From Erodium maritimum (lineage: Eukaryota; Streptophyta; Magnoliopsida; Geraniales; Geraniaceae), in NCBI GenBank assembly GCA_963921825.1, contig OY997590.1, positions 44,967,039 to 45,031,038 on the forward strand: a stretch of 64,000 nucleotides of DNA, given 5' to 3'. Positions 21,984-33,398 of the stretch are shown here, in pieces. The notes beneath the pieces were generated by a model that did no database searches, was not told the DNA's origin, and saw only the letters and a list, made by a program, of their open reading frames with translations. Position numbers and translations under genes: made by a program. Within the stretch, counting starts at the first letter, position 1; the number at the start of each line of letters is the position of its first letter.

Positions 21984-22799
21984 CCTAGCCACCCACGGCT
22001 AAAGTTGGCCGGGTGGGGCCCACGTGCCCGGGTCACGGGTTTTCGTGTTCGGGTGGTTTAGGACGATCCTCAAGTCGTTAATCCACACCCAGATCGAAAT
22101 TTGGAATTAAATTGTAAAAGTTGTAATTGACGGGGTTAGAAACTTTAAACGCGAATTAAATTGCTCGGAAGTCGGAAATTGATTCCGTCGATTGCGTTGG
22201 AACCCTTGAATTATTCTAAGACTGTAGAAACGAAAACGGGAATTTTTGGAGACCCGGAAGGGCGTTTTCAAAACCCGGGCAGATTCGCCACGTCGGGCGA
22301 ATCATACTTTTCTGAGTCCATTATCGACAGTGTAGAGTAATTGGGAAGTTTGGGAGTGATCGACATTGTCGGTGTTGCATTTGGGCGTCAAGTGTATTAA
22401 AATTCAGTTTATGCCTGCAAGCTTAAAAGTGTTTAAAATTGTGTTCTTATTAGATCGTGCCACCGACAGAGGAAAGAGAAAGCTAGGTGAGTGATCGGGA
22501 TCACGGCGGAGCTTGATTGTGAGCTTTTGGAGAAAGCATACGAGGTAGGGAAAAGTAGCCAGATCTCGGCCCTGATTAGGGAAAGTTAACAATAGAAATG
22601 CATGTGACACTTGGGTGTCGTGGGTTAAGTAAGTTTATCGAATATTAGAAAGGCAGACGACACCGGGTGGTGTCGTATGATACGGGAACGTATCGAACAA
22701 TAGAATTGCACGTGACACTTAGTAGTGTCGTAGGAGGAGTGAACTTATCGATATTAGAATTACTGGAGGCATCTGATTATGCCCGGAGGTTGATTGTTT

Positions 22800-23100
22800 A
22801 GTTTGTGTCTTGGGTGGCCATGAGAGCCCGTATTTTACTGTTGGTGTGTCTTGGGTCGCCATGAGTGCCCGTGGGGTTGTTGAGCCCGTGTCTTTACTGT
22901 TGGTGTCTTGGGTGGCCATGAGAGCCCGTATTTTACTGTTGGTGTGTCTTGGGTGGCCATAAGTGCCCGCGGGGTTGTTGAGCCCGTGTCTTTACTGTTG
23001 GTGTCTTGGGTGGCCATGAGTGCCCGTGGGGTTGTTGAACCCGTGTTTTACTATTGGAGTCTTGGGTGGCCATGAGTGCCCGTGGGGTTGTTGAACCTGT
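22800..23100. repeat. G1 LTR minisatellite in the 12.5-24.3 kb element
   Basis: About five units of the G1 array (TGTCTTGGGTGGCCATGAG type), with the ordered hairpin words GGC-CATGAGN-GCC-CGT. It is shorter than the arrays in other G1 LTRs. Confidence 0.85.
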
Positions 23101-23317
23101 GTTGTTGCTATTTGTTGACTTTTGTTGTGGACAGTCTCTGCCCGAGGTTGGGGGCCTGCCTGACAAGAAAGGGGTCCCATGGTTCGCGCGTGTGTGCATT
23201 GTTCAGACGAGGTTGGGGGCCTACCTGACAAGAAAGGGGTCCTGGGGCCACGTGTCTTGGGGCTTGGCCCGCCTTCCGGGTTAACCACCGGAAAAGGGGT
23301 GCATTCATCGGCGATGG

Positions 23318-23961
23318 TGTTTGTAGACGACATCTTGATCTACTCGCAGAACGAGGCGGCGCACGAGGAGCATCTGAGGGGTGTTCTGACCTTGTTGCGC
23401 ACACATCAGCTATACGCCAACCTGGAAAAGTGCGGGTTTTGGCTCGCTGAGGTGAGAGTCCTCGGTCACGTTGTGTCCCGTGACGGTATATTGGTCGATC
23501 CGGCGAAGATCGACGCGGTTTTGAGGTGGGCGCGGCCCACGAGCGTCTTCGAGATCCGCAGCTCCTTGGGGCTGGCATGATATTATCGGCGGTTGGTCTA
23601 GGACTTTGCGCGTCTAGCCGCGCCTATGACTCTTTTGACACGCAAGGGAGTCGGGTTTGTGTGGACTGAGGATTGTGAACGTGCGTTCACGGAGCTGAAG
23701 GCTCGCCTGACTACCGCTCCAGTGCTAATAGTGGCAGAGCGCGGGGTCGGGTATGAGGTCTATTGTGACGCGTCTGGGAAGGACTGGGCTGCGTGGTAAT
23801 GCAGTTAGGTAAGGTGGTTGCCTATGGCTCCAGGTAGTTAAAGACACACGAGCTCAACTATCCTACCCATGACTTGGAATTAGCAGGAGTTATGTTCGCG
23901 CTAAAGGGATGGAGGTACTATCTGTATGGCGATCGATTTCAGGTGTTCTCGGACCATAAGA
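23318..23961 (+). pseudogene. Gypsy reverse transcriptase/RNase H fragment
   Basis: An internal piece of a G1 element pol gene. It starts at the catalytic box [10 protein letters not shown] and continues [30 protein letters not shown] and [17 protein letters not shown], then into the connection and RNase H start (CDASGKD). Stops at 23578 and later, and shifts near 23790, break it. Compared with the intact-looking pol at 57724-59223 it is clearly the same protein family (Tekay/Del-like chromovirus). It is fused at both ends to LTR sequence, so it cannot be expressed as a functional enzyme. Confidence 0.85.
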
Positions 23962-24284
23962 GTATGCCGTAGTCAGTCTGTTATCCGTGGTGGTGAGCGA
24001 ACGCTCACCCCTAGCTGCTTTTCCTACAGGTACTGGTCGCAGGATGGACTAGGTGAGCTTCCGAAGCTTGAAGAGCTAGGAGCGGGAGTCCGGGTTTACT
24101 TTTGAGTCTAGCGACGTACACTTGTATTTTGTCCGCTTGTTGGGACGTACTTTTGAGTTGTAAATAATTATTTTGGTTTAGTAAATAGTGGTTTTAAAGT
24201 GATTTATTTAAAAGGTTTGAAAATGTTTTATTGTTTTAAACGTTCGCGTTCCGAGTTCGGTTCTACTGAATTTGGGGCGTGACA

Positions 24285-24431
24285 TGCTAACTGAGTCCAA
24301 TCAATAAAATATGTCCAAACAGACTACTAGAGTATTAAAATGAAATGTATGAAAAATCTGATGAAAATCATCATGCCCGTTGGCCCTTCACAGGAAGTAA
24401 CGCCTTGAACTTTGGGTTGAACCTAAAGACC
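24285..24431 (-). other. 3' flank of the Ulp1-like gene
   Basis: 147 bp between the G1 element and the Ulp1 stop codon. It begins with the target duplication TGCTA and is the natural continuation of 12539. It would be the 3' untranslated region; no polyadenylation signal was assigned. Confidence 0.5.
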
Positions 24432-24545
24432 TTATTCTGCTGTTTGAAATAATAACGAACCGCCAATTTGATTTTTTTCTCCCACAGTGAATTCCTTTTC
24501 GAAAGTTATCAACTTGTACATGAACCTCTTTCGTAACTGTAGTAT
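24432..24545 (-). pseudogene. Ulp1-like gene, exon H (last)
   Basis: 37 codons and a TAA stop (24432-24434) after a CTCAG acceptor. The peptide starts ILQLRKRFMYKLITFEKEF and continues to LFQTAE. It fits the short helical tail after the catalytic Cys in Ulp1-like proteins. Other nearby AG dinucleotides could also serve as acceptor, so the 5' edge is the least certain of the set. Confidence 0.65.
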
Positions 24546-24588
24546 CTGAGCAGTCTTCATTGTACATGCATTGACCACATATGTGTAC

Positions 24589-26276
24589 TGTTAGTCTTAG
24601 TGCCCGTAGTTCAATCCTAAATGTCCAAATGTATATATCATCGTTAGCAATAAAATTAAAGCGGCTTTATATTACTTATGTGTTGGAGTAATATATCGAT
24701 GTGTGCTCTGATCTATGCCCACCATGCGAATAGAACCATAGATCGAGATAGATCACACTCGATGGGTCCCTAGTCAACAAAGCTTCACTAGAAGCGACTA
24801 GTATGAAAGATGGCTCTTTATGGCTTACGTTCTGTTAGTCATTGGAATGGGATTCCGGAGTCTGATCATAGATATCATGTGGGACATGATATTGGACGAC
24901 CCGCCCTGAATATGTGCCATAGATTAAGTCATGAACATATTCAGTGTTGTAGCTTGTCATGTATCCTTAGACCAAGGAGTCTTTGTGATCGCTATGTAGT
25001 CAACAACTGAGTTTGACCTGAGCCTAACGTTGTCCGTAACAGGGCTTCCATAACGGCCAGGATTGGCTTGGGGACGGGCTACATGAGTGACACGAAAGAC
25101 GGCTAAGGGATTTATCCCTCATACTAAGGTATGGGAAAGATATCGGTTCTCGGCCACTTGATCGAGAGTGACTGGAAGAATAGCATGGCCATGCACATGA
25201 TACTGGGTATCATATCTTCAGTCATCTCACATATCAAGGAACGGTGATTGAGAATAATAAGGATGACGGCTCTATGCCTTATCTCAATCAGGATATCGGA
25301 GATAAAAGGATAATGACAGGGACGACGGAAAGGTTAGAATCGACAGGGTCGATTCGTTATGTAATGTCGGGCAATACTAAAGTCTCGTTAGTTGCCACTT
25401 AAATAGGATCAAGTAAAATGGGATTTTATGTTGATCTATTGACATGCATAAACCTAAGGGTCACACCGGAGGATGAAACTCATTGACACATTTATGGAGA
25501 ATGGCCAAAAGGGAGTTGTCTCGGGACATGACCAAAACTGGGTTTTGGGTCATGTGCCCGTAAGTGAATAGGACTTTACGGATCGAGACAAGGCTTGGAG
25601 TCTTGGGATTGATCGCGTCGGATAATGTTGGACATTTCCGGTATGGAAGGCTTGGAGGCGATGAGCGAATCACGGGACCTCGTTGGAAATGGCCACGGGC
25701 CATGTTCCAAGAGGCCCATGAAAGGCCCATGCAACCAAGGCCCATGGAACTAATTAATCAAGTCTTGATTAATTAGTACTAAGTAAGCAAGACAAGGATT
25801 AAGGTGTTGGTGATTCACCACCTAACCCAATCTTGTCTTGCCATACTTTGTCCTATTTACACCTTACTTGACACCATACTTGTCCCATGCCTTTAGTTGG
25901 ACAAGTATGGGTTTTGTTATGTTTAAGTCATCTTTTTTCAACATAACAAACACAAGACAAGAATAGGAAACACATTTTCTCTCCCTCTTCCATGGCCATT
26001 TCGGGTTTGGCTAGTTTCCTCCTCCATTTTTGTGTTCTTGAGTCCTCAAAGAGAAGAACTACGTGGCTTTGATTCCCATGTGGATACGTAGGCGTCTTGG
26101 AGACTCAAGCCAATCATTCGTTACCCGGTGTTCTTGTTTTGGTAAGAACTAGTGCTGAATTTTTCTCTTGTGAATCCATTCTTTGTTAGTTGTTTCATGG
26201 TTTTAATCGTCTCTTGGTTTTCCTTGATTTTCCGCTGCGAGTTGGTTCATCTCCAACCCTACCTCGAGACCCAACA
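24589..26276 (+). repeat. Copia copy B 5' LTR
   Basis: 1688 bp, TGTTAG...CCAACA. Near its start GTATATATCA and AATAAAATTAAAG lie in AT-rich surroundings and could hold the promoter TATA element; this is a weak guess. Confidence 0.95.
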
Positions 26277-26277
26277 G

Positions 26278-26290
26278 TGGTATCAGAGCC
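26278..26290 (+). other. Copia copy B primer-binding site
   Basis: TGGTATCAGAGCC, complementary to initiator tRNA-Met, one base after the 5' LTR. Confidence 0.95.
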
Positions 26291-27832
26291 GTGCTACCTT
26301 CGGGATTCACAAGACAGTGTTCAAAGTTTCGGTTTTGCTTGAAAGTTTCGTTTTTGGCATGTTATTTTGCTAAATTGTTTGATAACATGTTTTAAATTAT
26401 TGTTTATGGATTTAATGCATGTAAAATGAATTTTTGAAAATCATTTCAAATCTGGAAATTTTGAAAAAAATTTGATTTTTCGGGTCTCGGGAGCGGGACT
26501 CTCGGGGAGCCGAAACCGGGACCGAACGGGGCTCCGTTGGACGGAGCTAGGCCAAGCATGACCATTAGATGGTTGATATGCCAAGGCTAAACCGTTTTGT
26601 TAGTTATGACGAGTTTGGAACCGTCATGATGAACTCGAAGATCAAATGTTCAAAAGTTTCATTTTTGAACGGTTTCGATAAACCGAGCATCAAAAAATTT
26701 CGAAACTTGGCTATTAATTAAAACCGGAAAATCACATGATGTTTGATAACATGCTTGTTTGATAACACGATGTGTGATGTGATGTTGGCATGGTGTACAT
26801 AATAGCCCCGAGCTCGATTTAATTATTTATCGCTTTTCACGACCTGCGAGCCGTTAGAGTTAGCGTGTAATTATTCTTTCAAGGTGTGGTCGTCGAACCA
26901 CTTGTTTGTAATATTTATTTATTCCCGACCTGCGAGTCGTGTATTAAATTGTAATATTTTACTCAAGACGAAGAAAGGGCGAAAAGGTCATTTGGTGGCT
27001 TTTCGGGTGTTGGCATCGGCTTGGAGTCGGTGGAGCTCAAGAAGCTAGTGGGAGTTAGTTTAGGGGGCTATTATGTGCACATTTATCGCTTTATGCTTGG
27101 TTTAGTTTATGCATGATTAATTCTATGTGGTTTAGAATTGCATGCTTAACTTTATTTACCGAGCATATCACCTCACATGCAAAGATAAAATTGGAATTTT
27201 AATCCTTGTGTGTGAACCCTTAGAACCGTCATTGCATTGGATGTAGTTGACGGGTTCAAAGGAAGAATTACATTGGATGTAATTTGAGGCATCATTGCAT
27301 TTGGAATGTAGTTGATGTGCTCATCGCATCTAGGATGTGCCAAAGTTTTGAACACAACTGGACAAGTAAAAGCGGGTCATGTCCGATACCTCCCAATAAT
27401 CAACACCTTACTACCTCCCCGTCCTATGGGTGTCGTGCGCATTAGCGGAGCATCCATGGGAAAGCGGGGTAGTAGGTTTGGACGACATATGTGGGTGTCG
27501 TGCGCATTAGCGGAGCACCTACATAGTGACGGGCCATAGTTGAAAATTGGTGGACCCGACTACGATTCTCAGCCTGAGGTTGAGCTAGGGTAACAGATAG
27601 GGTAAGCCGTGTACATAAGTGCATACCCTAGCCAAGAGTCACATTGGATGTGATTGGATGGAGTCCTACCTACATAGCTCGATTAAGTGGTGAGCATTAG
27701 TTCAGCTTAATCGAGTGAATCAAGGATCTTGGTTTCAGATTCTAAAGGTTTAGAATTGATTGTTGGTGTTTAAGCTTGATCTTCATAAAATTTATTCAGT
27801 TTACTGATTGAATTTTATCTGTTGTAGATCAA
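26291..27832 (+). other. Copia copy B leader (untranslated)
   Basis: 1.5 kb without a real reading frame. A 25-bp direct repeat beginning GGGTGTCGTGCGCATTAGCG occurs at about 27427 and 27493, and ACATTGGATGTAATT-like words recur between 27230 and 27660. Confidence 0.65.
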
Positions 27833-28400
27833 ATGGCAAATTCAGCGAACATTAATAGTTTGTCATTAAAAACCATTCTTGACAGGGTCAAGCTAAATGG
27901 GACAAACTATTTGGACTGGTACAGAATTTTGAGGATAGTCCTCAAGTCTGAACGCAAAGAATATGTCCTTGACAAGGCTGTCTCTAAGACCATATCAGAG
28001 TTACATGAAGTGTCATTAACTGCTGAGAAGAATATCTCAGGGATCTGGGATCCAAGGATATTCTGATGGTCAACAAGGGAATTGGAAGTGGCAAGGGCTG
28101 GGCCCATGCGCACTTGGCAGGAAAGATGAGACACCTGAGAATGTCTGCTTCTACTGCCAACAGCCTGATCATTGGAACCGGGATTACAGGAAGTTCACGG
28201 CTGATCTGAAGAAGGGCAGTGGGACTGCGCCTTCATCAAATAGCCTGGATGATCTGAAGAAGGGCAGTAGGACTGCGCCTTCATCAGGAAACCTGGATGA
28301 TCTAAGGAAGGGCGGTGGGATCGTGCCTTCATTCGGTATTAACTCTATAGAGCTACATCTCTCTACTTCCAAAGATTCATGGGTATTAGATACCATGACT
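27833..28400 (+). pseudogene. Copia copy B gag and protease-start remnant
   Basis: Gag begins MANSANINSLSLKTILDR and includes NGTNYLDWYRILRIVLK, the N-terminal part of a copia-type gag. The frame stops at 28066, soon after SELHEVSLTAEKNISG, where central gag appears deleted. Another frame then holds a zinc knuckle with Tyr in place of the last Cys and repeats ending TAPSS. The protease start reads LDTMTESH at 28389-28397, so the Asp-Thr-Gly active site is altered. The same lesions are in copies A and C. Confidence 0.8.
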
Positions 28401-28461
28401 GAATCTCACACATGCACTAATATATGGTGGCTGAAAGTAGGAGAGATTTGGAAAGCACGAA

Positions 28462-29698
28462 ATGGACCTCAGAGTTGTGGCAACTGCTGTAGGATCCATG
28501 AGTCTTGCTTTGCCAAGAGGTCTTGTCTTAGTATTGTATAATGTATATTGCATACCTACTTTTAGTAGGAATATTATATCTGTATCCGTGTTTGACAAGG
28601 AAGGATATAATGTTAATATTGGAAATGGAGTTTTCAATGTTCTATGCAATGATATGTTTTATACCAGTACTGACATGGTTGGAGGATTGTACATATTAGA
28701 TATGGGTAACAATGCCTCAAGTTCTATATATTCCGTTAATACCAAGAGGTCTAAATCCAACAATTTAAACCTAACTCTGTTATGGTACTGTCATTTGGGT
28801 CGCATAAACAAGAAGCGCCTATCAACACTTCAGAAGTGCGGGCTTTCAGGTTCATTCGAATTCCATTCGATCGATAGGTGCAAGGTTTGTTTGATGGGCA
28901 AAATGACTAAAGTGCCCTTTATCGATCGCGATGAAAGGGCGGGTGAATTATTGGGGCTGATACACTCGAATGTGTGTAGACCAATAAGTTCACTTGCCAG
29001 GAGGGGTTTTAACTACTTTATCACATTTACTGATGATTACAGTAAATATGGTTATGTCTCTTCGGTTAGACATAAGTCTGAAGCTTTTGATAAATTCAAA
29101 GAGTTTAAGACTATAGTAGAAAACCAGCTCGACAAAGGTATTAAGGCACTTCGATTGGATCGAGGTGGAAAATACTTGACCACAGAGTTATTAGATCATC
29201 TAAAAGAGAATGGGATCCTTTTGGAATGGACTCCTCCTAGGTCACTGTAGTTGAAAGGTGTAGCCAAACGGAGAAATCAGACATTGTTAGACAATGGTCT
29301 GTTCCATGATTAGTTGGACTGATCTCCCAATCTCTTTTAGGGGTTTTGCTCTAGAGACGACCGCATTCATAGTGAATCGGGCTTCGACGAATGGTGTGGA
29401 AGGGACACCATTTTAAAAATGGTACGGGATGATGCCCGCTTTGTCCTTCCTAAAGATTTGTGGTTGCGAGGCTTATGTGAAACATTTGGTTTCGACTAAG
29501 CTCGAACCAAGATCTGAGATATGCACCTTCGTGTGGTATCCCAAAGCAACAAGGGGATACTATTTCTACAATCCCAGTGAGAACATGGTGTTCGTCGCTT
29601 GGGGTGGGGTCTTTATGGAAAAGAAGTTTTGTTTCCAAAGACGTCATTGGGAGGACTGTGCATCTCGAAGAAATTCAGGATGGTACAGATCTGTCTAA
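28462..29698 (+). pseudogene. Copia copy B protease tail and integrase remnant
   Basis: Frame 28462-29250 (262 codons) runs from late protease (YNVYCIPTFSRNIISVSVF) through the GAG-pre-integrase domain to the integrase core. The motif that is normally LWHxRLGH reads LWYCHLGR, so the zinc ligands are damaged. The first catalytic Asp is Asn (28969-28971). The second Asp is kept (LRLDRGGKYL). After a stop the third acidic position is Lys (GVAKRRNQTLL). Frame 29429-29698 holds the C-terminal domain, ending RRNSGWYRSV. Confidence 0.85.
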
Positions 29699-29786
29699 AC
29701 CAATTGGCAACCCAGTAGAAAGGAGCCAGAGATTGTCGTAGAGTAAGAACCAATTCCTGTTACAATTCCGGAAGGTCCAAGGCGAT

Positions 29787-30693
29787 TTGAAAGGATCAAT
29801 CTTCCACCTCCAAGATATGGTATCCGGAGGTGACAATGAAGTCATGGTGGATCACGATGATCCAGCCACCTTTCAGGAAGTCGTGGATGGGCCCAACTCC
29901 GAGTTATGGCTGGGAGCCATGAGGGAGGAAATGCAATCCATGTCGGACAACCGAGTCTGGGAACCGGTTGATCCCATCAATGGTGTGAGGACCATAGGAT
30001 GCAAATGGATCTTCAAGGTGAAGATGGACATGGACGGCAACCCTCTGACCTACAAAGCTCAACTGGTGGCGAAAGGTTATAGGCAGATCCAATGGATTGA
30101 CTATGAGGAAACCTTCTCCTTAGTGGCTATGGTCAAAATCGATCCAAATTCTTCTTGACATAACTGCGTATCATAATTACGAGATATGGCAAGTGGATGT
30201 CAAAACCGCTTTCCTAAATGGAAATTTGACTGAGTACGTTTGTATGTCTCGGCCCAAAGGTTTTGACGATCCGAAGAATAAGGGAAAGATTTATAAGTTG
30301 TTGAAATCCATTTATGGATTGAAACGAACTTCTCGGAGTTGGATCCTTCGTTTTGATGAAGCTGTAATTGGATTTGGCTTAATCAAGAACGAGGATGAAT
30401 CTTGCGTTTATAAGAAGGCTAGTGGGAGCAATATTACCTTTCTGGTTCTCATTGAAAACGACATCCCAACCTTGCACGAGACTAAAGCTTGGTTGAGGAA
30501 GTGTTTTTCAATAAAGGACTTAGGCGATGCTTCTCATATCTTAAGGATTAAGATATGTAGAGATCGCACCAAGAGGGTCTTGGATTTAAGTCAGGGAACC
30601 TATGTGAACAAGGCATTGAGTAGGTTCTTAATGCTCGATTCAAAGAAAGGACTCTTACCCACTAGTCATGGCATTCATCTCAGCAAGACTTAG
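29787..30693 (+). pseudogene. Copia copy B reverse transcriptase remnant
   Basis: Frames 29787-30158 and 30193-30693 cover the RVT_2 reverse transcriptase. The conserved KWIFKVK, LVAKGY, MDVKTAFLNGNL and YGLKRTSRSW segments are easy to see. The YVDD box that should follow FLVL is absent (junction about 30448-30453) and the reading frame is kept across the gap. The second frame ends at a TAG where copies A and C continue for another 27 codons. Confidence 0.88.
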
Positions 30694-30899
30694 TGTCCTA
30701 AGACACCTGATGAGCTGAAAAGGATGATGAGAATCCTATGCGCCTGGGGGCAGGATCGATCATATATGCCATGACATGTATGAGACCAGACGTCTCGTAA
30801 GCCTTATGTTGTACCAGTAGACATCATTCTAACCTGGGGGAAAGATGATGCTGAACTAGTCGTCGAAGGATGAGTAGACGCTAGTTTTCCAAGACAAAT

Positions 30900-31210
30900 C
30901 CAGATGACTTTAGAAGTCAATCAGGATATGTGTTTACGCTGAATGGCAGAGCTTTAGCTGGGAAAGCGTAAAGCAAGATACCATTGCCGAATCTACGACA
31001 GAGGCCAAGTACATGGATGCTGCAGAGGCAGCTAAGGAGGCTATGTGGATTTGGAAATTCATGGCAGGGTTGGGTGTAATTAAAAACCCATCCAGTCCGG
31101 TGAATCCATTTTGCGACAACACAAGGGCCATTGCGCAAGCTAAAATCCTAGATCGCATAACAAATCCAAACATGTACTGCGGCGTATCCACCTCATCAGA
31201 TAAATACTGA
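30900..31210 (+). pseudogene. Copia copy B RNase H remnant
   Basis: The frame at 31013-31210 contains MDAAEAAKEAMWIWKFMAGL and FCDNTRAIAQAK, the later half of copia RNase H. Upstream sequence from about 30900 is homologous but shifted between frames. Confidence 0.7.
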
Positions 31211-31350
31211 ACTGAGGTGAAGTGAAGATAACCGATATTGCAATAGATGATAACATAGCCAACCCTTTGACTAAGGCAGTGTCACTGCCTGAACATGTTA
31301 GACATGTAAAGTCGATGGGGACATATTGGAGTTTAGATTGGAACTAGGGC

Positions 31351-31361
31351 AAGTGGGAGAT
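31351..31361 (+). other. Copia copy B polypurine tract
   Basis: AAGTGGGAGAT directly before the 3' LTR. Confidence 0.88.
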
Positions 31362-33049
31362 TGTTAGTCTTAGTGCCCGTAGTTCAATCCTAAATGTCCA
31401 AATGTATATATCATCGTTAGCAATAAAATTAAAGCGGCTTTATATTACTTATGTGTTGGAGTAATATATCGATGTGTGCTCTGATCTATGCCCACCATGC
31501 GAATAGAACCATAGATCGAGATAGATCACACTCGATGGGTCCCTAGTCAACAAAGCTTCACTAGAAGCGACTAGTATGAAAGATGGCTCTTTATGGCTTA
31601 CGTTCTGTTAGTCATTGGAATGGGATTCCGGAGTCTGATCATAGATATCATGTGGGACATGATATTGGACGACCCGCCCTGAATATGTGCCATAGATTAA
31701 GTCATGAACATATTCAGTGTTGTAGCTTGTCATGTATCCTTAGACCAAGGAGTCTTTGTGATCGCTATGTAGTCAACAACTGAGTTTGACCTGAGCCTAA
31801 CGTTGTCCGTAACAGGGCTTCCATAACGGCCAGGATTGGCTTGGGGACGGGCTACATGAGTGACACGAAAGACGGCTAAGGGATTTATCCCTCATACTAA
31901 GGTATGGGAAAGATATCGGTTCTCGGCCACTTGATCGAGAGTGACTGGAAGAATAGCATGGCCATGCACATGATACTGGGTATCATATCTTCAGTCATCT
32001 CACATATCAAGGAACGGTGATTGAGAATAATAAGGATGACGGCTCTATGCCTTATCTCAATCAGGATATCGGAGATAAAAGGATAATGACAGGGACGACG
32101 GAAAGGTTAGAATCGACAGGGTCGATTCGTTATGTAATGTCGGGCAATACTAAAGTCTCGTTAGTTGCCACTTAAATAGGATCAAGTAAAATGGGATTTT
32201 ATGTTGATCTATTGACATGCATAAACCTAAGGGTCACACCGGAGGATGAAACTCATTTACACATTTATGGAGAATGGCCAAAAGGGAGTTGTCTCGGGAC
32301 ATGACCAAAACTGGGTTTTGGGTCATGTGCCCGTAAGTGAATAGGACTTTACGGATCGAGACAAGGCTTGGAGTCTTGGGATTGATCGCGTCGGATAATG
32401 TTGGACATTTCCGGTATGGAAGGCTTGGAGGCGATGAGCGAATCACGGGACCTCGTTGGAAATGGCCACGGGCCATGTTCCAAGAGGCCCATGAAAGGCC
32501 CATGCAACCAAGGCCCATGGAACTAATTAATCAAGTCTTGATTAATTAGTACTAAGTAAGCAAGACAAGGATTAAGGTGTTGGTGATTCACCACCTAACC
32601 CAATCTTGTCTTGCCATACTTTGTCCTATTTACACCTTACTTGACACCATACTTGTCCCATGCCTTTAGTTGGACAAGTATGGGTTTTGTTATGTTTAAG
32701 TCATCTTTTTTCAACATAACAAACACAAGACAAGAATAGGAAACACATTTTCTCTCCCTCTTCCATGGCCATTTCGGGTTTGGCTAGTTTCCTCCTCCAT
32801 TTTTGTGTTCTTGAGTCCTCAAAGAGAAGAACTACGTGGCTTTGATTCCCATGTGGATACGTAGGCGTCTTGGAGACTCAAGCCAATCATTCGTTACCCG
32901 GTGTTCTTGTTTTGGTAAGAACTAGTGCTGAATTTTTCTCTTGTGAATCCATTCTTTGTTAGTTGTTTCATGGTTTTAATCGTCTCTTGGTTTTCCTTGA
33001 TTTTCCGCTGCGAGTTGGTTCATCTCCAACCCTACCTCGAGACCCAACA
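31362..33049 (+). repeat. Copia copy B 3' LTR
   Basis: 1688 bp, nearly identical to 24589-26276. Confidence 0.95.
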
Positions 33050-33119
33050 GTACAAGACGACGTAAATATATGACAAAAATTATGTAAGGTAAAGAAGGTA
33101 TTATTTTGAATGTACTTAC

Positions 33120-33326
33120 ATTATCTTGTTTAAGCTTCCCAGACCATTGACCATAACCGAGATATGACTTCATGTGCCACATGGTGAACACCCCACAGTC
33201 AACGAAATTCTTGGTTGACTCCCATGGGACATGAGCACGGTAAATAGGGGCTGCACTGATTCTATCGGCCAATGTGGTGTTACGTAATTTATCATCTTTC
33301 CTCATTACAGTGACAATGTTGTCACG
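33120..33326 (-). pseudogene. Ulp1-like gene, exon G (catalytic Cys)
   Basis: 69 codons between a CCCAG acceptor and a GTAAGT donor. The peptide includes LADRISAAPIYRAHVPWEST and NFVDCGVFTMWHMKSYLG. DCGVF carries the nucleophilic Cys of the C48 family (codon 33195-33197). The open frame contains no stop. The following intron holds copia copy B. Confidence 0.9.
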
Positions 33327-33398
33327 CTGGGTATATCAAAAACAACATCATACATCCATAAAAAATAAACATAACGCATGTAATAATATGAGGAGCGT

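Larger units (their letters stand above)
12540..24284 (+). mobile_element. Deleted G1 gypsy element hosting copia copy A
   Basis: A gypsy insertion bounded by TGTAAG at 12540 and GGGGCGTGACA ending at 24284, flanked by the 5-bp duplication TGCTA. Reading plus: LTR start (12540-13522), the inserted copia copy A (13523-21983), LTR continuation (21989 to about 23317), a 645-bp internal piece encoding reverse transcriptase and RNase H, then the last 323 bp of an LTR (about 23962-24284). Two internal deletions explain this: one from mid 5' LTR into pol, one from RNase H into the late 3' LTR. gag, protease, integrase and primer site are gone. The element lies 148 bp beyond the Ulp1-like stop codon. 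Confidence 0.85.
24589..33049 (+). mobile_element. Ty1/copia element, copy B (full-length, non-autonomous)
   Basis: An 8461-bp element in plus orientation with 1688-bp LTRs. It lies in the intron between Ulp1 exons G and H, 43 bp from exon H. The flanks share GTAC (24585-24588 and 33050-33053), a 4-bp duplication, one shorter than in copies A and C. Only one difference between its LTRs was noticed (CATTGACAC against CATTTACAC), so the insertion is recent. It is inverted relative to copies A and C. Confidence 0.93.

Noticed and set aside
23108..23578. 156-codon minus-strand frame rich in Arg and Pro
   Set aside because: It is antisense to a real RT fragment and LTR sequence.
26278..26290. tRNA-like TGGTATCAGAGCC words (also at 48710, 54727 and on minus at 20282 and 44209)
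   Set aside because: They are primer-binding sites complementary to tRNA-Met next to LTR ends; there is no tRNA cloverleaf.
24584..33054. A 5-bp target duplication for copia copy B
   Set aside because: Flanks read TGTAC on the left and GTACA on the right; only four bases (GTAC) match as a direct repeat, so 5 bp is not claimed.
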